Shown in pieces: positions 56,438 to 64,000 of a stretch of 64,000 nucleotides of DNA. Positions within the stretch are counted from its first letter, which is position 1; each line of letters begins with the position of its first letter. Source of the stretch: Tetrastigma voinierianum (lineage: Eukaryota; Streptophyta; Magnoliopsida; Vitales; Vitaceae). Position numbers and translations under genes: made by a program. Under the pieces are notes generated by a model, which did no database searches, was not told the origin of the DNA, and was given only the letters and a program-made list of their open reading frames with translations. The stretch covers positions 1-64,000 of the forward strand of contig JAEQBH010001513.1 of assembly GCA_016808115.1 (NCBI GenBank), written 5' to 3'.

Positions 56438-56935
56438 AATGTCACGACATACTGTCCCTCTGTCGCAACATTATTGTCAAATTATGTCACAACATTGTTT
56501 CTTTATATCATGCCACAATTTAAATCAAACCTCATCTTAGTCATAGTTAGGTTTGTCGCAACATAATTTATCTATGTCATGCACAGAAAGGTAAAATGAC
56601 CTGTTTCCGGGAAGAAAAAACATTTTCGCGACAATATTTTTGAATGACGCAACATAGGTTTACTTGTGTCGCGACATACTTTCTATGTGTCACGACATAA
56701 TCAACTTTAGAAGGGAAGTTTCTATCGTGACAACATTTTTTCATTGTTGCGACATAGATTCAAAAGAGCATCAAAAATAATGTCGCAACATTTCTCACAA
56801 TGTCGTGACATTTGACTGACCTAGTTTCCAATTGATTACAAAACTTGTCACTAAATTATTTACGTATGTCGCAACATAGTGTTAAAAATAGAATAATCCC
56901 TATGGAAATTGTTGTCGTGACATTTAATGAAGGCA
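56438..56935 (+). repeat. internal array of the palindromic word, right copy
   Basis: The exact word lies at 56667. Variants such as TGTCACGACA, TGTCGCAACA, TGTCGTGACA and TGTTGCGACA fill the rest, about 16 in all. It matches 2637-2935 in position relative to the third ORF. Confidence 0.85.
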
Positions 56936-56950
56936 CAACAAAACAGTTAT

Positions 56951-56963
56951 CTTATAAATAGAG
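56951..56963 (+). promoter_or_regulatory. TATA box, putative internal promoter of third ORF, right copy
   Basis: CTTATAAATAGAG is a consensus-grade plant TATA box 123 bp before the ATG at 57076. It is followed by a leader with CT-rich tracts (about 56985-57050). Better preserved than the copy at 3091. Confidence 0.65.
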
Positions 56964-57075
56964 AATTTTTGAAAACTGAAAGGCCACTCTCTCATAAACC
57001 ATCAACCCTCTTAGCTTCCTTCATCAAATCTCTCTAATCTTACCTTCTAAAACCCTAGATTCCAAAAACCCTACT

Positions 57076-58944
57076 ATGAAAATGTTCGAGCTGGGCTACA
57101 CCTCATTCAACCCGGGAAGAAATGATGGAAGCATACACGTAGTAGAGGAAGAGAGTGTTCAAGAAACTCAATCAGGTGAAGTGCAAGAGGAAGAAAGAGC
57201 TGAAGTTAGAGGAGAGCCCGCAGACGCGCAGCGGAGAATCAAGAAAGGAAGAGGGTAACTCAAGAAGCGGAAGAGAGGAAATGTGAGAACAGGGTAGTTG
57301 ATCCCAAACAAAGCATCTGCTTTAATGGAGAAAAGTCTGAAGGACAGAGGTTTCATAGTTGAAAGAGGATTCAAAAAGCTGATCTCCCCTTTCTCTGAAA
57401 TTCTTGAGAAGATATGATGGAAATCACTATGCGAGCACAAGGCACCTGGCTATGCCATCAAGCTGGAAAAAAAATTTGTGAACATGGTGGAAGAGGAAGG
57501 AAAGAAGGTATATGTCAGGGGAAGATGGATAGACTTCAGCAAGGACAAGATAAATGGATTGTTCAATCTGAAGGTGCAGAAAGATGGCTCAAAGTTCAAG
57601 AGACTACTAAAGGAGCCAGAGTACCAGAAGATAGTGGACCCGTTGACAGCCAAAAAGGGAAAATGGAAGGCAACAAAGAAAATCCCTTATGAATCCATTG
57701 CCATAGGAGATTTAACTGAAGAGGCTAAGGTATGGTTATATTTTTCAGCTTGGTCCTTTTCCCATCAAAGCACCTCAGCACAGTAAGAAAAAACGAAGCA
57801 ATCCTCCTTTATGCATTGTTGAAGGGGTACAAAATCAATGTGGGGAAGATCATTGAGAATTCTATCCTAAGCTACTCCATAAGCAAATGCAAGGGCTTGA
57901 TCCCACACCTAGCTACAATCACTAGCCTTTGTCTTCTTGGGGGAGTAGGGGAAGAATGGGGAAAAGAAGAAACATACCCTAAGGCATCTCCTTTGACCTT
58001 GATTGGAGTGACGAAAGGTCCTAAGAACAGAGGAAATGAGAAAGAATTAGAGGTAGAAGAAGAAATGAGGGATGAAAGATTCACGAGCCAAGAAGGGGAA
58101 ATCCACCCTAAAGGCAAAGAAGTAAATTTCCAAGAAAGCCAAAGCCCCATCCGAATGCATCCCCAAGCCTGAGAGAAATCCATCAAGAACAAGCTAAAGG
58201 TTCAAGGCACAAATGTAATAACACAGAATTGATGGAGATGCTGATATCTATGAAATAGGAGATGAAAGAAAGGGATAATCAGCCCAAAATCCAACTTCAA
58301 CTCAGGGATGGAATATTCGATGCAGAGCTCGCTATTATGAATGAACTGAGAATGCATTGAAACAAAGAGATGAAGAATGAGAAATTGAATTGGAAAAAAG
58401 GACATAGAATGGAAGAATGCTTATAAGTGATGAGAAGGGCTTTCTAAGACTAAATGGAAATATGAGGTATGGATAAAGATGTTGGAGGATAGAGATAACG
58501 CCTTAAAGGCGTGGTTTAAATCAAGGGACAAGAATTGGTTGAATAGTTTGGAACATTGCATGCAAAGTTTTCGCCTAATGACCTATACAAGTTAACAACA
58601 GATACTCAAACTTAGAATCATTAGCTAAAGGCAAGTGAGAGTTGACAGAAAGCAATGCAAAGATTTTCGATCGCTATGAAGACGATCTTAAACAAGAAGA
58701 AAGTGCCACGCCATAAATCAGGAATTTCACTCCAGGTGCCTTACACAAGAGCCCTCAAAGTTGTAACAAACCCACCAATACCTCTTCTAAACTCCAAATC
58801 CAGCAAGAAAGACCTTTTGAACCTTGTAAAGAACCAACCCAAAATAAAACCCTTAGTGCAACAAGAAAGAAAGAACTAACCCCAAGAGGAGGCTGGGTTG
58901 AAGAATATTTAAGAATGGAAGTGTACTCTAAGGAAAAGGCTTGA
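57076..58944 (+). pseudogene. third ORF of right Athila-type element, plant transposon protein domain
   Basis: The function is unknown. The N-terminus is acidic (VVEEESVQETQSGEVQEEE). The domain opens with GFIVERGFKKLISPFSEILE near 57350. After a TGA it continues cleanly in the frame from 57478: MVEEEGKKVYVRGRWIDF, then SKDKINGLFNLKV and RLLKEPEYQKIVDPL. A frame change near 57740 is followed by NEAILLYALLKGYKINVGKI, IENSILSYSISKCKGLIPHL and LATITSLCLLGGVGEEWGK (57790-57960). The C-terminal part has LEDRDNALKAWFKSRDKNW near 58485, and FEPCKEPTQNKTLSATRKK before a TGA near 58942. This is the best-preserved of the three copies. It agrees with the putative plant transposon protein domain in overall plan. 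Confidence 0.75.
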
Positions 58945-59298
58945 AAGAGTAAAAGGTTTCACCCTGTTTTTCCATCTCTTTTCTCCCTTTCTATACCCAA
59001 TATTCAATCCTGAAAATTCAATAAAATATAAAACTTTCAGAAGTCAGGTGTTCATTCATTTCTTGATTGTTTTGTTTAAATTTTCTTTCCTTTATGTTTA
59101 GCCAATTTGAAATTGTTGACTTGTGGTAAATAGGATTAGTTGAATAAATGAGAAACCAAATTTCCTCGGTTGAATTGCTAAATAAGCTATGAATCGTTTA
59201 GTGGAGTTGAATTGTTTCGATGGAATCAGCTGTTGAGGTGTTAGCATTTCTCCGAACCGGGATTGTTGACTGAATTGACATCTTAACTATTAAATAAC
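58945..59298 (+). other. 3' spacer of right Athila-type element, first part
   Basis: It aligns with about 5120-5360 (ACCAAATTTCCTCGGTTGAA matches ACCAGCTTTCCTGGGTTGAT). No gene. ATAAC at 59294-59298 is the left target duplication of the next insertion. Confidence 0.65.
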
Positions 59299-61903
59299 TG
59301 TAGCGACGGCGAGTCCGAATCGAAACTCCGAGGACGCCCGTTTAATTCTTTTTATTTTCATTTTATTTCGTTTTCTTTTTCAAAAATGTCGCGACCCGAA
59401 TCCCCGGCTCGACCCAAAGGGCGGATCCGAACCGGAGCCCGGTTTACTCCGACGTTTTCAATTATCTTATCAAACATTTTCTTTATGTTATTTCTCTTTA
59501 GGTTTTCGATTTGCGCGGAAGCATTTTCAAATGGTAGGCCCACAACCATTTACATTTCATAAAATACAGTATAGTGAAGGCATTCTATGCCCTTCAAAAT
59601 GATACAAAACAAAACATTTCTTTAGAGTTCGACTATTTATCAGCAAATATCCATGTTCAAAAAGGAAATGATATGCGCATGGCGGGGTATGTACAACTTG
59701 CTTTATGACTCTGCGCTTCACGATCTTGTCTTCCTTCTTCTGTCTACTTGAAACCCATAGATAAAATGAGATGCTAAGCATTTTCATGCTTAGTGGTTCT
59801 ATACAGTTTATTTCAATATTCGATTTAACTTGGCATGCATTTAACATTAAACCATGCCTATTATATCAACATATACTCATGCTATTCACTTTCGCATGCT
59901 TTCATTTTACAAATCATTTATCATATCACAACATACATTTTCAATGCAATAATTCATCTGGTCTAATTTATGAGATTTAGCATATACATAAAATCTCATT
60001 TATACTCATCAATGTCAAGTTATTTTTTACTTTTAATTGTTCAAAACAATTCTTCGACTTTATCTCGCTTGATGAATCCCTTCCTTATTATCATTCGAGA
60101 AGTGCCACACATTTAACACCCGGTCTCCCATCATGACGGATGTCGCTTGCGCACCCCGATGTGGTATTACTTAATGCCATACGCTATCAAGACGGATGCT
60201 GATTAGTGCATCCCGCCAAGTAGGACAGTTCTTCAATGTCATACACCATCATGACGGATGTCGCATTGCGCATCCCGCCAAGTGTGGGACATTGGAAAAT
60301 TTCTGGTGCCTTCGCGGACGGATGTCGATTGCGCATCCTGGTCAAGCGGTTCATTCGTATATCGACTAATCTCTTCAAGATGTCGTGAATTGACCGACAT
60401 TCGCTTACAATTCGATGAATATTCACATTCATTCGTTTTCAAATATCACATTTCAATTCCATATTCACTTTCATATTATCTTTCAAAGATATACTAATCT
60501 ATGTACTTATTTCATATACTCATTCACTTACTTCATTTCATATACTATTCATGTACTATTTCATATTTACTTGGTAAACTACCAAAATACTGGAATAAGA
60601 ATGTAGTCGAGAACTAACCAATTATCGATTCCTTTTTCTTTTCGACAACAAATTCTAGGTCATGCCAGGTCTTCACTCTTTCTTAAAATCTGAAGTCAAT
60701 AGTGTTTTCTTCACTCTTAGTGGTTAACAAATAATCATAATTAAACAAATATCGCGAGGCGGCAAGGTACTGCACGTTTTCAATTAGTCTCATTCTTATT
60801 CAACCCCCATTAATCGCTTTCTGGTGGTCCATAAACAATAGTATGAACACGGGACTTAACGGTGCAAAATATGCAAAAACAGGGCTGCTGGAAGTAGTGG
60901 TACCGGGTATCACTGATCGGGTACGCTACTGGGCCCCTCTCATCAGCTAAGTAAGTACGGCAGATACCGCTTGAGTGGTACCATTCACTTGCCAATCGTG
61001 ATCACTGGGCATCAGCATCACTGGGTAACGTACCAATTTCACGGTTTTTGCCCATAAATGTTGGATTTTGGCATTTTCACACATTTTTCTTCCACAAACC
61101 TTTCTCCAATTGTCCCCTATAAAAATCCACCAGAATCCACCCAAAACAACTCCAAATGTGGTTTAAAATCACTAAGAACCCTTTTCCTCAAGTTAGCTTT
61201 CACCAAGATCCAAATCAAAGAATGAAGTTAGGGTTTTGATTTTCTTACCTTATCCCTTCAAATCTCCTTATAGTTTGCTTGATCCCTTAGGAGGAAGAAT
61301 GTGAAGCAAAACCCAAACTAAAGCCAATTCCTCCTGCAAAACCCCTAGATTTACCCTCCTTTTCTCCTCCCCTTCTCTCAAACGGTTTTGTCATCCGATG
61401 AGCCTTAAGACCACACTTTTGGTCTTTATATCCCTTAAACTACAAGGCCTTGTTTGGCTCTTAACCCATTTAAGCAGTAAGGCCATGTTTGGCCCATACA
61501 CTCATTCTATTCCCATTTTTCTCCTTTTTTAGTCTTTAAATCACTTTATTCTCTTAAAGCAATGTTTCGTCTAAACCCATTATTTCATTTAAGTCTCTAT
61601 TATTCCACTTCGCCATCCATTTATCATATAAATTCACTTAGACATTTATTCTTTTATAACAATTGACCCTTAGGTCCTAATTTTATAAATTTCCACATTT
61701 ACCCTTTTTCACTTGGGTTATTTCCGGGTTCAATCACTTTCTCATTTTAGCATATAATATTCATTCATATGCTCACTTTTTCAATTTACATTTCACAATT
61801 TATCGATTTATCAATTTTTTTTCCAGAAAAACTCAAGTTTGGCTCAATTCATACCCAGAATATATAATACAAAATACAGGTGATCAGTATTTTGGCTGCT
61901 ATA
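59299..61903 (-). mobile_element. solo LTR, Tekay/Del-like, 2605 bp
   Basis: On the - strand it starts TATAGCAGCCAAAATACTG, a form of the chromovirus start TGTAACAGCCC with one base changed, and ends CGCCGTCGCTACA. ATAAC flanks it on both sides (59294-59298 and 61904-61908). Phrases like GGCCTTGTTTGGC and GGCCATGTTTGGCCC (61447-61495) are shared in inverse with the solo LTR at 40847-43093. No interior sequence remains. Confidence 0.75.
60128..60350. repeat. minisatellite of 56-65 bp units, four copies, inside the solo LTR
   Basis: ACGGATG occurs at 60136, 60192, 60253 and 60318, each followed by GCGCATCCCG-like sequence and preceded, in three, by CCATCATGACGG or similar. Confidence 0.8.
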
Positions 61904-63053
61904 ATAACACAACAACACATCCACAAAACCAAACAAACATCTGATAGATGCATTAGGGTAGGTTGAAAAGAAATTGAAAGGGAAAGTTGTAAAGAGATGA
62001 TAAATGTTGAACTTCAAGAATAAGGAAGGTTTTAATAAATTGATGGAACAAATACACTCCAGATTCTAAGTTTTGTAAACAATTATTATAAAAATCTTGA
62101 TAAGCTTTGCACATGGTCACCAGCAAGAATCTTCAAAATAAATCGTTTCTAAGATCTAGAACATCTTCTCAAATCCATCACAAGAATCTCTCAAATGTTC
62201 TGTAACTTGTCAGATTATTAGTCAAGGCGTGAAATCCTAGGCAACCACTAATAGGGAAATGATTTAGGCCATCTGAAGCTCGAGCCTTCAAAGCCCTCGC
62301 CCTATGATATGCATAAGCACATACACTAGTTCCTTATTTGAGCATATACCCAATCCCATCATCAACCAGCAAATGAGAAGCCAATTTCCTTCCTTAAACA
62401 TAATCCTACAGTAAAAAACCCTTATTTGCCCATATTTCAAGACAAAATACATAAATGACAGAAAATGACAAGTTTGGGGGAATGTTATTTTAAGAAAAGG
62501 AGAAAAGGGAGTGAGAAAGACAAACTCATTGAGATGAAGAGATATGAGAATATTAAGAAAAGAAGTTGAAAAAAAAAAACATCAAGGAGGAATGAGTTTG
62601 GTCTTGTAGCCTTCCTCCCTTGAACAAATTAAGTTCTTAGGGGTGTCTAATACCTAGTACCCTAATGCTAATCAAGTGGGAGTTAATGAACTCAAAGCTG
62701 GTTAAGGGAGGTAGAAAGCTTTAAAAGGCAAAACATTGCACCATTCCAAAGCCTTGATAAAAAAATAATAAAATAAAATAAAATAAACCTTGGATAAAAA
62801 TAAATAAATAAATAGAGTTTTTAAGATGAGAAGAGAAGCTTCATAGGCTCTGATTAAAGTAAACGAAAAAAGAAAGATAAAGTAGAGAGTGCGTAAATAT
62901 GCACAAAACTCCGATGGGGAGGTTAGCAACTTAAAATCAAGAGAAATCAAGGATGCACGATGAAGGTAAGAGTGTAGTCACGTGAAATCAGGTCGATTGA
63001 AAGCCTAAAGTGCAACTAATTATCAACCCAATTGCCCAAACCACACATTACAT
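61904..63053 (+). other. 3' spacer of right Athila-type element, second part
   Basis: No gene. The stretch 62270-62360 matches 10390-10500 inverted, and 62700-62980 matches 5425-5720. TTACA at 63049-63053 precedes the next LTR and may be its target duplication. Confidence 0.65.
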
Positions 63054-64000
63054 GTAATGACCCTTACCAAATAATACTGCTGAAACGTTTGACCAAGTTT
63101 GATTAAGTTTGACCAAAAGTTGACTAGGTTTGACCTTAACACTTAGGGTTTGCCAACACTTAGTGGGTTGACCAAAGTTGACTTTTTCAAGAATGAATAA
63201 TTTTGGGTTGACTCAGGCAATTATTTCGTAGGCCTCGCCGATGCGTAGTTCATAGATCTGCGGAACGTCTAAATCCGACTTACGGATAAAAGTTACGACT
63301 ATTAGAAGCTCAACAAAGAGCACTTTACGTTGTCCAAATTCCTCGTCCGGGATTTTTACCCGAAATCGACCCTAGACCTAGAGAGGAAATATGCTAGTTT
63401 GGGGGATTCCAAATGAAACCCTAGCCCCCAAGACACTTTTTTGAACTCCAAAACCCTATAAGGAGCCTCTCTCCAAACCGGAACCGAGCCGACCTTCTCG
63501 CTCATTGAAGAGCCGGTGAGAGATTGACGTGACGCAGGCCACCACCGGGCCACCACAAAGCTACACGCGCCTGGACAAAGAAAGGTGGCGGCACTCCTCC
63601 GACGGTCACGCCGGGGCCCAAATTTCACGGCCAACCACCACGGCCACCCGCCGCCGGACGCTAGCTCGGACGGCCGCGAGCATAAGAACAAACACCACCG
63701 TGATAACCTGGATCGTTTCTGACTTTTTCTCCGTGCCATTTCCGCCATTTCCGCCACCCCATAGCTCATTTCATCTCATTTTCGGGACCCCGAACTCATT
63801 CGTGGTCCCTTTTTGCAGATTCCGCACCGTTTGGAAGTTACAACGAAAACGAAATCGGCCGAAGGTTAGATCGGGTTTTCCGGCCACCACAGCGACTGTT
63901 GGACCGAGGTAATGGTACCAATGAGTTCCTGGTCTCTTGGGCTTTCCATTGATATGTGGTTTGTAAATTTTGGACGTCGTTTGGTTAGTTTTCCATTTTT
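63054..64000 (+). repeat. LTR of a Ty3/gypsy element, truncated by the window end
   Basis: It starts TGTAATGACCCTTACC directly after TTACA, a TGTAACRCCC-type chromovirus border. The sequence then carries seven TTGAC words and a GC-richer stretch (63480-63700). The open frames here (for example 63529-63912 +) overlap one another on both strands and resemble no protein family. Whether an element or a solo LTR follows cannot be seen. Confidence 0.6.
63089..63213 (+). promoter_or_regulatory. cluster of seven W-box words (TTGACC/TTGACT)
   Basis: TTGACC lies at 63089, 63109, 63130 and 63168, and TTGACT at 63120, 63178 and 63208. TTGACY is the core bound by plant WRKY transcription factors. All seven point the same way. 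The cluster lies 35-160 bp inside the LTR, in U3. Function is inferred. Confidence 0.5.

Larger units (their letters stand above)
45011..63053 (+). mobile_element. Athila-type element lacking pol, split by nested insertions
   Basis: The pieces in order are the 5' LTR (45011-47800), primer site, gag remnant (47951-49620), post-pol spacer (49621-50085), a nested LTR element (50091-56369), word array, TATA box and third ORF (56375-58944), a spacer with a solo LTR in it (59299-61903), and more spacer (61904-63053) before yet another LTR. The pieces on both sides of each insertion continue the alignment with the copy at 1-6100. Protease, RT, RNase H and integrase are missing between about 49620 and 49640, an internal deletion. 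Its 3' LTR must lie outside the window. Confidence 0.85.

Noticed and set aside
57732..58172. 146-codon open frame as a separate gene
   Set aside because: It is the frame-shifted middle part of the third ORF at 57076-58944.
63529..63912. 127-codon open frame on + and the 137-codon frame opposite
   Set aside because: Both lie in GC-richer LTR sequence, overlap each other on opposite strands and show no domain.

Overview
This window is nuclear DNA from a flowering plant, almost certainly a eudicot. It holds decayed germin-like protein and class III peroxidase genes with plant exon structure, and layer upon layer of plant LTR retrotransposons (Athila, Tat/Retand-like, SIRE-like copia, Tekay/Del-like chromovirus LTRs and a large non-autonomous element). 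No protein-coding gene in the window is intact: every recognisable coding region carries stops or frameshifts. All calls were made by reading the sequence; no database search was possible.

Layout. 1-8819: 3' part of a + strand Athila-type element (RT/RNase H and integrase remnants, a third ORF, polypurine tract, 2.7-kb LTR). 8820-12905: the 3' end of a second, related element in inverted orientation. 13279-26321: a complete but decayed 13-kb Tat-type element on the - strand. It has both LTRs, gag, protease, RT, RNase H and integrase, two tandem arrays in its 3' region and an antisense ORF. 26322-27810: AT-rich DNA with a possible hAT remnant. 27811-32160: a broken SIRE-like copia element.

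32.6-41 kb is the only island of host genes. It has a germin-like pseudogene (-), a second one (+), a four-exon peroxidase pseudogene (-), a MITE, two LTR fragments and a C-terminal germin-like scrap. 40847-43093 is a solo LTR. 43099-45010 is a copia-like remnant whose right end is cut by a third Athila-type element. That element begins with a 2.79-kb LTR and a primer-binding site at 45011-47824 and runs to at least 63053. It lacks pol and is split by three insertions: a 6.3-kb non-autonomous LTR element (50091-56369, perfect 5-bp target duplication), a 2.6-kb solo LTR (59299-61903), and another LTR that starts at 63054 and leaves the window.

The most interesting signal belongs to the Athila-type family. 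Its LTRs carry, upstream of the TATA box, a dense array of a palindromic word (TGTCGCGACA and its CpG-decay variants). The same word array followed by a TATA box recurs inside the element, about 125 bp upstream of the third ORF, in both copies that keep this region. This looks like a U3-type promoter module copied inside the element to drive the third ORF. Other points of interest are an antisense gypsy-type-transposon ORF in the Tat element, a 54-bp (2 x 27) array whose sense strand reads as an 18-residue peptide repeat, a different palindromic word in another Athila-like LTR, and a W-box cluster in the rightmost LTR.
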